From contig NW_022985448.1 in NCBI RefSeq assembly GCF_010093595.1, positions 1,344,593 through 1,408,592 on the forward strand: a stretch of 64,000 nucleotides of DNA, written 5' to 3'. The notes beneath the pieces were generated by a model, which saw only the letters and a program-made list of their open reading frames with translations, had not been told where the DNA came from and searched no databases. Positions 24,291-34,678 of this stretch are shown one piece after another. This DNA comes from Mytilinidion resinicola (lineage: Eukaryota > Ascomycota > Dothideomycetes > Mytilinidiales > Mytilinidiaceae). How positions within the stretch are numbered: the first letter of the stretch is position 1; each line of letters begins with the position of its first letter. The translations under genes and the position numbers were made by a program.

Positions 24291-26555
24291 ATTATGTCCA
24301 TAAATCGTCTTGTTGATGTCGAAGCATAGCAATGATTTGTTGTCGCATCGTGAACTAAATCAAGTCTTAGAGTCCTCATACCCCTGGGACCTAAACTGAC
24401 TGCACGGAGTTGGGCTTCTGGGTACAGCTTTTTTTGCATGGCATGCGGCTTTCTTACCCATTGACCTGCCAGGGTTTCATCGAATTTCTTCTTTCTTCTC
24501 CTTATCGACGATACCACCTCTTCGCGAACTGTTTCTTCTTGAATTTCCGCGGTTGCAAGTGGAAAGCACTATTGGGTCGGGGCGCGACGAAACTTCGAAA
24601 ATCGGAGAGTCGAAATGAACAAATACGAAAATAGGAAAAATGGTTCAGCACTGGATTGCTTTTTATTTTCACAGCGCAGATCGGAGCGAGCAAGTACCGT
24701 TTGGTCTGGTCTCCACGGGGGGCTGTTGTTTTCCGAACATGGGGCATTTGGGTACACTGGAGTTTTTCACTCGTGTTCAGTTCTGGTCAAAGAAGTAAGT
24801 GACTTGTCGAAAGACTTTGTTGGTTGTTTTGTTTCATTGCACAGCGTGGGTTGGAGCTGGATGAGCGTGGGCGGTTATTAGGCGGTTGGCTGGCTTTAGG
24901 TTGGTTTTGCGGCGGCGGACTGAGTGGCTTTCTTTCGACTGTCTCGACTTTCTGGAATCCGTGAGAAGGACGACGGACTGGCAAGCTTGGCATGGGCACC
25001 ATCGGAACAACGGTCGAAACATCGCAACCGGGCTTCGAACGGCATCAGCACGGGGCTCAGCACTGCTCTACCCCCGGGCCGGGAATATGATTACGGAACG
25101 AGGGTTAATTGGACTTGTTGTAGTTGGTTGGTTGGGGTTGGTTACTACTTGTATGGGGACGAGCACTTAATGCATTGCCCACCCGTTGTTTTTGCGGCAT
25201 TTCCCTGTTGCTTGCAAAGGAGGCGGTGGATGTAGGATTGATAGGCGTTGTTTCATGTATGGAATCTTGCTTCTTGAGACTGGAATGGAACGGGACTTCA
25301 GATCAGATGGTCCATTGTGTGTGGCTTCGCGTGCTTTGTGGAGATGAGTGATAGGATGCTGTTGTGGATAGGTACTTGGGGTGTGTGAGAGATGTCTTTG
25401 TATGAATACACTGATGGAAGATGGCAACTCCCGCTTTCCCCCTCCCTTCCCACCGGCGCGATGCGCCCTCAAGGAAAAACAAGATCAAGCCAAAGACATC
25501 TTCTGCCTCTTCCGCTCCAGCCCACCTCTCTTCAATAAACCCCCCCGGGCAAAAAAAAAATATTATTCAGAAAAGCGGCTTCTTCTTCAACCACCCAGGC
25601 ATCGCCGAGTCGATCAATGAAAAAAAGATATATGTCGGTTCTTAGCCAACTAGGGTCCAAAAATTCCCCATCGATCTTGCGACCGAACAGGAGCAGTAGG
25701 TCGTTGAAGGTAGTTTTCAACTAGCAAAAAAAACGCGGTCTCAGACGGATCCTCACGGACGCGCGTATTGCCCTTGCACTAGGATGGGGGAGGGAAGTTT
25801 GGGCAGGAGGCAGTGGGCTTTCTATAGGGGAGGTGGGAGGGGGGGAGTCAGAGGGGGGATTAGGCAGGGAGGGCAGGGGTGTCAAGGCAGTGAAGTAGCA
25901 GGTTCCAAGGTTGGAGGGGGGAAGATTGGTTTGGGGGGGGTGGGGGGCTGCCTGGAGGTTGCCTGGGGTGGGGGCGAAGGGTAGGTTCTTGACGGAATGT
26001 GGGAGAGTTGAACCACGGCTTCCCCTGATGTATACGAATCAGGGGGTATGCTTGTATGGAGGCACTTCATTCTGTGCCACGTAGGTGGAATGGAAAATAA
26101 TTATAGAAACAGTGCATAGTATTGGCTTTTTCCTGATTTTTATTCTTTTCTATCACATGGGGTTCCTCCAATACTTTTCGATATATCTAGCAGGGATGTA
26201 CGGCTCGTCACAGCAGGTTACGAGGGACGGTCGGGCAAAAGATGTCTTGGAAAGTAGTGAAAACTGATTTTGATATTGAGCGAGTGTCAAGTGAGGAGGC
26301 AAAATCTCAACACCCGTAGCTATCGACTTCTACGAACCTAATTGCTGATGTACATACATAGCCATCAGACTTTCTAAATGTAACTATGTAACTGTGGCAG
26401 CGGCATACAAGTCGAAGCAGACCTCTGCCCTGGTTCTGTAAGCCCCTTCGAACCCTTCTCTTCTCTTCTTCCCACCGTGCTGCATATCCCTTGACGAACA
26501 CTCTAAAGACTACTCATCACCCCTTCAAACCCCTCCTCAGTTTCCCCCTCATCCT
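24291..26555. other. Large intergenic region, no convincing gene
   Basis: 2.3 kb between converging genes. Frames on either strand are short and without domains. It includes A- and T-rich runs (A9 at about 25552) and a strongly G-rich patch listed separately. Confidence 0.55.
25784..25985 (+). repeat. G-rich low-complexity tract
   Basis: About 200 bases with many G runs of 3-8 (for example around 25829-25838, 25852-25857 and 25935-25942), spaced closely enough for plus-strand G-quadruplexes. The open frame over it (Gly-rich) is a composition artefact. Confidence 0.7.
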
Positions 26556-27287
26556 CTAGGCCGTCGACGTCACCCACAGCGGCGCCGTCATGGGCTCGGC
26601 AGGCGTCAGCGATATCTGCAACGTCGGCGCCGTCACAACTACCAGCGATGCCAGCGTCTGTAGCGGAACTGGTGCTGTCACCGTATGAAGTACGACGCTC
26701 GTTACCCAGCTGCCGGTGTACTGCGACATCAGCGTCGTAGGGATGGGTCCCGAGTGGAGAGCTTTGCTAGTCTCGAGATCAGAACCAGAGTCGGGGTCGA
26801 TGGAGGGTGGCGGGTCGTAGACCCGAGTCGTAGAGATGGTTGTGATTGTTTCGGTGACCGTGACGTTTGGAGCTGGGGTTGTGGTTGGCGTAGGCGTGGG
26901 TTTGGGTAATTGAGAGTGGTAGAGCCCACGGATTATCACGCCGGTGACGACCACGAGGATCATCAGGAGGAATATGGTGAGGGCGAGGTGGAGTTTGCGG
27001 CGCTTACCGTGGAATTTCGGGATAATGGGGATGTAGGGGCGGTATGGAAGCTGGGGAGCAGGTGGTAGAGGAGGCGGAGGGCTGGCATACGGTGGCGGTT
27101 CATCCTTGGTATCATCAGGGAATGCGATGACACTGAAAGCTGGGCTGTGGGAATACGGTCCCGGCAGGTACTTTGGGGTTGGATAGGTCGGAAGGTTTGA
27201 TGGTCCAGAAGTTGTGTTCTGGTGGCTCATGGTAGCGGTGTTAGCTGCACTATGAAAGTGGCTGATAGTTGAGTTGATGGTGGTCAA
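26556..27287 (-). CDS. Single-pass membrane hypothetical with Pro-rich PY-motif cytoplasmic part, 243 aa
   Basis: Intact single-exon frame; start at 27287, or at the second ATG (MSHQNTTSGPS, 27230). Layout: Pro/Ser/Tyr-rich N-terminal half, basic stop-transfer (HGKRRKLH), one strong membrane helix (LALTIFLLMILVVVTGVII, about residues 100-120), then a Thr/Pro-rich stretch (PTPTPTTTPAPNVTVTETIT) that should be O-glycosylated outside the cell. The N-terminal part has EPPPYAS, a PPxY motif of the kind bound by WW domains of Rsp5-type ubiquitin ligases. This layout fits fungal wall-sensor-like or adaptor proteins, but no family is recognised. The 3' end is G+C-rich. Confidence 0.65.
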   Translation of the reverse strand: MTTINSTISHFHSAANTATMSHQNTTSGPSNLPTYPTPKYLPGPYSHSPAFSVIAFPDDTKDEPPPYASPPPPLPPAPQLPYRPYIPIIPKFHGKRRKLHLALTIFLLMILVVVTGVIIRGLYHSQLPKPTPTPTTTPAPNVTVTETITTISTTRVYDPPPSIDPDSGSDLETSKALHSGPIPTTLMSQYTGSWVTSVVLHTVTAPVPLQTLASLVVVTAPTLQISLTPAEPMTAPLWVTSTA

Positions 27288-27850
27288 CGCTAGATTGTAA
27301 ATGTGGTTATGTGCGAACCTGCTTGCCTAAACCTCTGATGATGTTACGGATGTTTAGGTAGGCTAGATATAGATATTGAGATAAAGGATTGTCAATAGAT
27401 CATGTTCACAGTGTAAAACATCGTACAAGGTTGGCAATGTGAATATTTATTGTTTGTAATTAGAAATAGTGTTAAACATATGAGTTGTGTTGTTCCAATG
27501 GCGGGAGAGATAAAGAAATGGCACACCTCACGTTTATCATTGGCCGCAGAGCTTCAGTGATCAGTTTCTGAAGGTTTCTGCATATGACAATCGAAGTTGC
27601 TTGCCCAAAAAGTATTTCGAACCACTTCGAACCCTTTGTCCACTAATTCGTAAGCTTTTCCTATGATGATATAGTAAAGGAAGTACTTCGAAGCTTGGCC
27701 ATGCCTGGCAATGAGATTGAGGAGGTAATTAGCTGCAACATGGGGCAGAAGAATCGTTATCGGTCGGCCCCTCCCTAGAAAGCTTGCTAGCTTCTTCTTC
27801 GCGAGTATACGTATCTATGAGTTGCGACCTACCCGTTATTTCCAGGCTCC
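27288..27850. other. AT-rich intergenic region
   Basis: Lower GC than its neighbours (especially 27340-27560); no open frame of note. It lies between a divergent promoter and the end of the copper-transporter relic. Confidence 0.6.
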
Positions 27851-28292
27851 TAGCTGAAGATAAATGGGCCTATGAATGTACCAGCAAGAAGGCAGATGAT
27901 AACGAACCGGGTATATGACATGAAAAGCCTGCGAGATGTACCATTAGTGCAACGTGATAGGACTAAGACTAAGGCGTAGACGTACAGCATCACCAGATAA
28001 GCGATTACAAATTGAACCATGTGTAGAAACGTACGAAAGGATTGCTGTAGTACCGTCGGTCGACTCTCTCTTTGACACCTATTTCGCTAGCAACGGCAGA
28101 CTGAAGCCGTCGTCACCCATACCTACCCACCCCTCCTCGTCTTGTTCCTCTGCCTGCTTTTGTCATTCTTGTAGGTAGGTGTCGTGCTCTTTGATGAGCC
28201 GTCGGAGGAATTCGAGGACTAATGCGAGGAGGAAGATGCCGATGCGGGATCCAGCGAACATGGCAGGGGATGTGTACGGGATACAACCCAGG
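27851..28292 (-). pseudogene. Ctr-type copper transporter relic
   Basis: Read on the minus strand. The first recognisable block, from 28261, is MFAGSRIGIFLLALVLEF then LRRLIKEHD, the first-helix and LEFLRRL signature of fungal Ctr4-like transporters. It stops at an in-frame TGA after YLQE. A later block, RPTVLQQSFRTFLHMVQFVI then AYLVML, joins over a 55-nt intron (GTACGT...CGCAG) to LFMSYTRFVIICLLAGTFIG and PFIFS, ending TAG at 27851. These are the second and third helices, with Met-rich HMVQF and the glycine-packed last helix. A 40-nt intron (GTAGGT...GCTAG) would link the loop in phase. The Met/His-rich N-terminus with its WNW-like start is not found upstream. The stop plus missing N-terminus argue for a dead gene. 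Confidence 0.65.
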
Positions 28293-29170
28293 TGACGGGT
28301 GCGGTGGCTGTACTGGAGCGGACTGAATCGTCAGTCCTTCAGCTCTGAAGTTCTCATAGTTGCTGGCATGTTAGTCATACCCTGGGACAGTGACAGGTCA
28401 TACCTTTGTAAGTCTGTGCACACCCGTTTACCACTGCTTGGGGTTACCCCGTAGATTTTCGGAAATCCAGGCGCGATGTCAAGTTTCAAGTACTGTAAAT
28501 TAGACTGTCTCTTGAATAACTAGCTGCTTACTCTCTAAGCTTCTTCTCACAGTGGTGTCCAGTGTGCAAGATTGCAGCCAAGCAGTGATAATTCCGTGTG
28601 CCCAGACCTGTGACCCAGGACTGGGTGAGACTTGTTTGAAGCTAACTTCCCTAGATAAAACAATGACGCGAAAGAAGAAGTCAAAAATTCTGAGCAATGT
28701 GCTGTCGGCACATGTTGCTCATGTTGTGGTCTCAGGGGCTGCGCCGCTAGCCACGTGATCCCCCTTCGTAGCCACGGTGAACTGGGATTCAAATTTTTGC
28801 CTACACATTTCTAATTTCAAACTTCTGCCAGCCCAATTTCAAGCTTTTGCCGACGCATTTTCAAACTTTTGCAGACACATTTTCAAACTTTTGCGGACAC
28901 GTTTTTCAAACTCTAACAACACGTCTTCCATTTTCTGTCCACGTTAAAGATTGTAACAGAAGTTTAAAGGAGTGATGAAATTCTAATGGTTCTCAGTTAA
29001 AAGTTGATATTAGTAACGTAGTTCGGCTGTGTAAAGCGAGAAGTGTCGATATTACCCTGATGACTCGTATAGTGTACACTGAAGATGTTGTCTGAGTTCT
29101 CGACGAACATGGACATGACCTGGCTGGAACAATTGAAGAAAATGCGAATCCGCTTGCGCATCTTCATCTA
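28293..29170. other. Intergenic with minisatellite
   Basis: No coding frame of note. Contains a CACGTG box near 28752 followed at once by the 22-bp repeat array. Plus-strand pieces around 29040-29160 show no family similarity. Confidence 0.5.
28788..28915. repeat. 22-bp degenerate tandem repeat, about 5 copies
   Basis: Unit consensus TTCAAACTTTTGCAGACACAT (plus T). Copies start at 28788, 28816, 28838, 28860, 28882 and a partial one near 28905; the step is 22 bp except for the first (28). The units differ at a few positions. Confidence 0.85.
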
Positions 29171-29854
29171 TTACTCCAAACCCACCCACTCTTTCAAGAC
29201 CTGAAGCTCCACCGATTTCTTGGCCCCATTGAAAGGCACAACAAGGTCTTCCACATGGCCTGCACCGTTGATCAAGAGGTATCTTGGCGCTTCTCTATCC
29301 GCATCGACGTTAACTGTGAACTGCATTGCTTCCAGCAATACGGTCGGATCGAGCTGTCATCCGGTGAACAGTATTCTAGAAGAATTCGCCAGATCTGCAG
29401 GAGAAAAGTGATACCTCTCCTGGAGTTTGTTCTGGGTCGGGCTAGTCACGTTGAAAGATTGCTCGCATTTCGACACGCTGTAATCGGCCGCACTTGCCAT
29501 CGCAGGAAAAATGGTTCCATTGGGAATATCGTTGACGGGCGCGGGAAGCAGAGCGCCAGTGATGAAGTCCCAGGATTGTGGATCTGTCGGAACCACTTGT
29601 GGATTAGCTGTGAGGTCGATGTAAGCGTATGTCTCCAAAAAAAATTGAGAGGGAAGCGTTGAGAACTTCGGTCGCAGACGACGCAGCCAAGGTGGCGCTG
29701 ATCACCCTGGGTCAGAATCGGAAATAGAAAGAAAGGCATTATCTGCGGAAGTCATGGCCTTCTGTCTCTCGCTGAATCTGCCCCAAATAGGAAACAAGAG
29801 AACGCGAAAGTGAATGCGGTAAATTAGAAAGGCGAGAAGCAAAGAGTGCTCCAT
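29171..29854 (-). pseudogene. Alpha/beta-hydrolase peptidase (S28/S33-like) C-terminal relic with two in-frame TGA codons
   Basis: One minus-strand frame of 228 codons runs from ATG 29854 to TAA 29171 with two TGAs. The first follows SISDSDPG; the second interrupts SSRILFTG / QLDPTVLLEAMQF. Reading through, the sequence is clearly protein-like: FLETYAYIDLTANPQ, SWDFITGALLPAPVN, a Cys-containing stretch, then Asp in QLDPT and His in INGAGHVEDL, spaced like the last two residues of a Ser-Asp-His triad. No GxSxG nucleophile block lies here, so this is only the C-terminal part. The family is inferred from this Asp/His pattern and could be S28 or another secreted peptidase-like hydrolase. An 8-A run at 29637-29644 does not break the frame. 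Confidence 0.45.
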
Positions 29855-30345
29855 GTTGTAGGGGTGATAGAGTCGTGAGGCTGTGTTAAAAAGTTTTCCT
29901 TTGCGAGGTGTGTTTCCCGTGTGGACTCAGAATGCGAGATTTAGTCCACAAGTGACTGGCCTGCTGGGATGCTGTTCGAAGACGGTTGCTTGCCACTTCA
30001 AGAACGCCAGTCACATGATGATATCAATGCTTCTGAACCTATTGGCGGTCCTATAAAGTGGAGAGGCCTAGTATTCTGGGCGAGCAGGAGAGCTGTGGAC
30101 GGAATTGAGGCCTGGACGGAACCTCACGAACCACTCCATCGTGACCAGAGTCATGGGCTAGAATAAGACCAGGACCGTGCAGGCGGCGCCTGCAAAGAAA
30201 CCGCTCCCTTTCTTTCTGGAAGCCCCGTCTTGAAGTATCCAAACCGGGCTTATGGGACTTCTCAGGTCGGCAAGATTCACCTTTTCGGAACGACAGTCCA
30301 TTCACATTTCGTAGACACAAACGTGCTATTGCCTACCAGACGCTA
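29855..30345. other. Intergenic, nothing seen
   Basis: Short frames only. Probably the upstream remains of the peptidase relic plus the 3' flank of the HET gene. Confidence 0.5.
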
Positions 30346-32636
30346 TCAGTACAGTTCGAAGATTTCTGGTTCAAAGCTTCCAGCTCTCCATTGTTCAACG
30401 GCTTCGCCCTTCATCAAGCCAGGAACGTAGCACTCTCCGATGAATCGATACCTTGTTCCTAATGGCCTTAGCACAAACGGGACTTTGCCGCCAAACAAAA
30501 CGGCAATTATGTCGCCTTCTTTCATCGTCCTTGGACCTATGCCCATTCGGTCATCTTTAGTCAAGAAGAATCTTCTGTCCATGCATGCGCGGACGAAAGC
30601 CTGATGGAAGCGGCCCGAGTCGACTTTACCTGACAAAGCTAGTCTTATCCGGTAGGCCATGGACACAGTCGCAATCCGGTTGCCTAGGTGTTCTACAAAC
30701 CATCGCTTCGCGTCGTTTAGAAAGCTGGATGTCTCATTCGTAGACGTCGACTCGTTGCTTGGCCCAGCAGTCAATGTGAGAATGAATGTGTGGAAGGTAT
30801 CGTCTGCCCCTGTCCCATAAGATAATTGAGGACGCTTTGCTAATAGATTCCAAGCTGCTTTCACGAAATCACGCTCTTCTTGGTATGTCTTGAAGCCGAA
30901 GCCATAACTTGTAAGCTGATCGCCATATGCTTCTATGACATCAGCTTGTATTCCGTGCAAAGTGATAGCATCGCCACCTCTTCCTGAGGTTTCGGTGCGC
31001 AAGGTGTCGGTGCGCAGAGGCTCGTCACTATCCGCATTGTACGCGTTAAGGTTGCAAGAACTTGAGAAAGCCATGGCTGCCTTCTCATAGCACCAATCCG
31101 GTACCCACGATGGCCAAGAGGATTGTTCTACCGTCTGAGTCTCGCCTGCATGGGATAAAACCAAAAGATTCCTATGCTTTTCGATTAAGAATAGGGCTAC
31201 ATTCCGATAGGCATTCTTGGTTGACTGATTGTAGTCCGGTTTTATCAACGCGTAGAGTTCTCCGTCTTGGAGTTCCGCATCGACAAACTGTCTTGTTTCC
31301 GCTGCGAGGCCGAAGGCTGCATACACCTTGTCGACTGGCTGCGTTGCATGTCGATTCCGAAATTCTATGAGGAGATCGAGAAGGGGAATCTTGCAATCTT
31401 GAATCTCGTCGTCGTGGATCTTGCCATCTTGAGTATTGTCCTTGTGGATCCCGCACATCTCCCATGTGGCTGCTGCTGACGAAACTGGCAAGAGGTCTTC
31501 CAATTGCTGCAGTGGATATTTAAGAACAGGAGGTATGGCGTATCCCATATTCTGGAACCATAGGGCAGCCTGTCCCAGCGCAGACCATCGAATCTCCCAG
31601 TCGCCGAGAATTACTACTGCTTGCTTTCCAAGGACTGCCTCTTGCACTACCTAGAGGGTAGGGAAGTACACGTCAGCAGCTGTCTCATTTGAATATTTGC
31701 ACCATTCAGACGCCTTCTTGAAGCCTGCCTTGTCCCGGCACCGTTTTGACGGTATGCCAGGGTTTTGCTACAAGACGACGACGGGTTGGAAGGGATAGAT
31801 GCTGCGATTTTACCTACCCAGACACGCTGGAACCACGGGTTCGAGAAGAATCCACGCATAACATCCCACTCAGAAGCGGACGGGGCGGGAAATCCATAAG
31901 CCATATTGCGATTGACGGAGTCCTCGGCAGTTTTCAGTGACGCCAGGCGATTTCGGCCACCTTGTATATTTCTCAACGCCTGTGCAATGAAGGAGAGCAC
32001 CACTGGCATAACTCCATACCTTCCAATGTGAGAAGGGCCTACGAGATTTACCAAGTGGGCATCCCCTTTGCCAAGCCAGATCTTGACCGTTTCGGCTTGT
32101 TCGTATATCCTCCCCATCATTTTCACCTGACTTTCCCTTTCTGCAACATCCTCTTGGTTTATACAAAGCGCATCCAGCCATACCAAAGAATGCAAAGTGC
32201 TGTCATTTTCCCGCCGCTCGTTTCGATTCTTCGCAAATTCGCCCCACACATTGCGGCTGGAGTGCAACACGTGCTTCTCGGGCCAAAGGATTACTGAGTC
32301 CCAGTTCGGAAAGGGACGCAAGTGCATCAAAGCATCGAAGAGATTTTGGGTAACATTCTTGGGGATTCCGTTGCAAATGATTGGTTCTGGGGCCATCTCG
32401 AGGCCCCAGACGTACGAGATGGCCTCGTAGCTCGGTACGTCTTCTGCATCGTTTACGGTGATTAAAGCGCACTCTATACTCTCCGAAGGGAAGGCAGGTT
32501 TGATAGATAGAAGCCGTATAGATCTATGCCCTATGGGGTGGTAGATGGTGCTGCCACTGTCCATCTTGCCCAAAGGTAATGAGGCCGTAGATAGAGAAGC
32601 CGATGACGAAAACGACGTTCCAAGTAATAGGTGCAT
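30346..32636 (-). CDS. HET (heterokaryon incompatibility) domain protein, 707 aa
   Basis: Nonself-recognition protein of the fungal HET family. Exons 32636-31818 and 31650-30346; the 167-bp intron (GTAGGT...CTCTAG) is phase 0 and joins FQRVW to VVQEAVLGKQ. ATG at 32636 (MHLLLGTSFSS); a second ATG begins MDSGSTIYHPIG. HET blocks in order: SYEAISYVWG, then VTQNLFDALMHLR, LVWLDALCINQEDVAERESQ and GRIYEQAETVKIWLGKG. The C-terminal half ends in the usual segment of this family: DRMGIGPRTMKEGDIIAVLF and GGKVPFVLRP. No second effector domain (NACHT, ankyrin, STAND) is fused. The gene is intact although its neighbours are decayed. Confidence 0.9.
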
Positions 32637-32957
32637 ATTCAAAGAACGAGGCGTCTCTAATACTTATGTATAAGCAAAGAGCGGTGATGACGTGCCGCAG
32701 CTCTTGACATGGGGATGAAACTCGTTTCAGAACCCGTGGGTGGATTGCTTAACGAATGATTGGCTCTCACAGTTGAATGGGGGCTGAGCTCAGCCATCGG
32801 GCTGAGCATTAGTTACGTATGCTCCGCCACCTCTGCACTACCGTCAAGAAGGATAGAAAGAGATGTGGCAGTTCCAGGCTGACAAGCTGGTTTTAACTGT
32901 TTATTTCCACTCGTCAATAGCTTAAGCATAACACTCTCTGCAAGCCTACAACCCATT
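32637..32957. other. Divergent promoter (HET / membrane protein)
   Basis: 321 bp between divergent starts; no coding frame. Confidence 0.6.
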
Positions 32958-33897
32958 ATGGATCTTCTCTCTCGTATACGCCATGACGTTAGACTGCGTA
33001 ACCTCAGTAAGTCTCGCCCAGTGACTTCTACCGGACAAGGGATTCGAACCAGATACTAATTGCGATGATTAGCTGTCTATGCGCAGTGGTAAGCTCTTTT
33101 CGCACGCTCTGTCTGTCGGGACCGCAAATCCTGACTTCCAAACATCAGGCTATCTCTGTCTGCGATTCTCGTGTGTTGTATTGCAAACATATGGTTGCTA
33201 GTCAATACGATGCTATTTTGGATTCATTATCCTCAGCGTCCTCTCCCATCAGTCTGGCATGCTCGGCCTATAGTACAAACGTTAAACGTGATGTAAGATT
33301 TTAGTCCAACACCTATCGCAGAAAGCAAAGACAATACGGGCAATACGTATTGCTAACAAATATCTTGGTGCCAGCTTCTTCCCGATTGCTCCAATCGCAG
33401 TAATTATGCCGTACCTTTCTAAATATCATCGCTTTTGGTTCACCCTCGGCGTGATATGGTGGTGCATCCAGCCTGTCTACTATTCTTTTGTCCTCCCGTT
33501 CAAAAACGACCTCGGGAATATTATGATGTCAGCACAATACTGCTTCTTCCTCATTTTTCTCGCCGTCTTGCCATGCGCGCCCCTACTAAAGGACACATAT
33601 TCTTCCAATCGCTTTATCTTCCATATCGGCTTCACGATCTCCATAAGCTTTTGGGTCGGCCGAATCAGTTTTTGGATCCCGGGTTCAATACTGCCGCTAT
33701 TAGTTAGACCGCATTTTGAATGGGCGGCGGTTCCTGCGGGCCTAGCGGCTGTGTTATATTTCATTGCTGCTAGGAAAGGGCATGGGTTAGTCTTTAGTAG
33801 GACACTTGGAGGTCCTGGGGTAGAGCCAATGTCGCTTGCTCTTCCTAGCTTGGAACCAGAGTATAGCGCCATTAGCAATGGGAGAATACGCTTGTAG
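32958..33897 (+). CDS. Four-exon multi-pass membrane protein of unknown function, about 254 aa
   Basis: Assembled by reading splice sites: 32958-33006, 33073-33088 (a 16-nt micro-exon), 33149-33272, 33322-33897. The first two introns have GTAAG donors and CTAAT or CTGAC branch points; the third (GTACAA...CGCAG, 49 bp) is less certain. Starts MDLLSRIRHDVRLRNLTVY; the joins give AQWLSLSAILVCCIANIWLL and ARPIKAKTIRAIRIANKYLG. Six to seven membrane helices follow, with many aromatic residues (WFTLGVIWWCIQPVYYSFVL, YCFFLIFLAVLPCAPLL, GFTISISFWVGRISFW). The C-terminal tail is hydrophilic (LPSLEPEYSAISNG). I do not recognise the family. Size and topology resemble small fungal membrane cyclases and transport-like proteins, but no diagnostic motif supports either. 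Confidence 0.6.
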
Positions 33898-34678
33898 CCC
33901 TCAAAGTAGGAAAGGCGTTACCATTATAGCGGGACTTTGATTACGACGAGCAGAGATAGGCAAAACATTACTTCATGGACGAGCAGTGCCACTTTCTTTG
34001 GGAGGGCGTTAAGATCTTGGACGATGTATAAACCCCAAGATGGGAAAGGCGATGCTCGGAACAACTGGGGATGAGACGTAGTTATGGGCCGAGGAGAATG
34101 GATGGAAGAGTTAGGTCCGTTCTAGGAGGTGTCGTCGAACAATCACGTGACCTTGAAATTATCCTATCAGCCATCCCTATCTGTCCGCGTCTCAGAAGGA
34201 GCCATGTTGGTACCAATTGTCGTCCGCAATGCCCGTAAAATGAACATATTTCTTCAGCGAACTTACCGTGACTACCCCACTTCTCCAGAAACCTCGCCCC
34301 TCGGCAAGCTCGCCCGCACTTACTCGACGACACCTGCACGGGTATCTGAGGATGGAGGTGAAACAATGCATTGAACGAGGTAAGTGATGTATTGGATAAG
34401 CATCTATCTAGGCTACGTACGCCGTATATATACTCTGTGTATATAGAGGCTTACGTAGCCGTACCGTAGAACTGTGAGTATAGGAACCGTGTTCTATATC
34501 AAGGTAGCCGAGCTAACCGTACCATACTCCGTAGGCTAGCTGGCTAAGAATACGTACTCCGTCAGTATCAAGCCTCAACCTCGCTCTCACAGCTTAAGTA
34601 CATAATGTCTAGGCCCCAGGTAATGCTCTGCATGCGAAGTACAGCTTTGTCACGTCCAAGAAAACGGCATTCGCAACT
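33898..34678. other. Intergenic, nothing seen
   Basis: Contains a TAC/GTA-rich simple stretch (about 34380-34600: repeated CTACGTA, GTATATA and CCGTA pieces), AT-rich relative to the flanks. No coding frame. Confidence 0.6.

Noticed and set aside
33030..33060. GGTTCGAATCCC on the minus strand, resembling a tRNA T-loop
   Set aside because: The flanking bases do not pair as a T stem (only the two inner pairs form) and no D arm, anticodon arm or acceptor stem lies at the right distance. It falls within the first intron of the membrane-protein gene.
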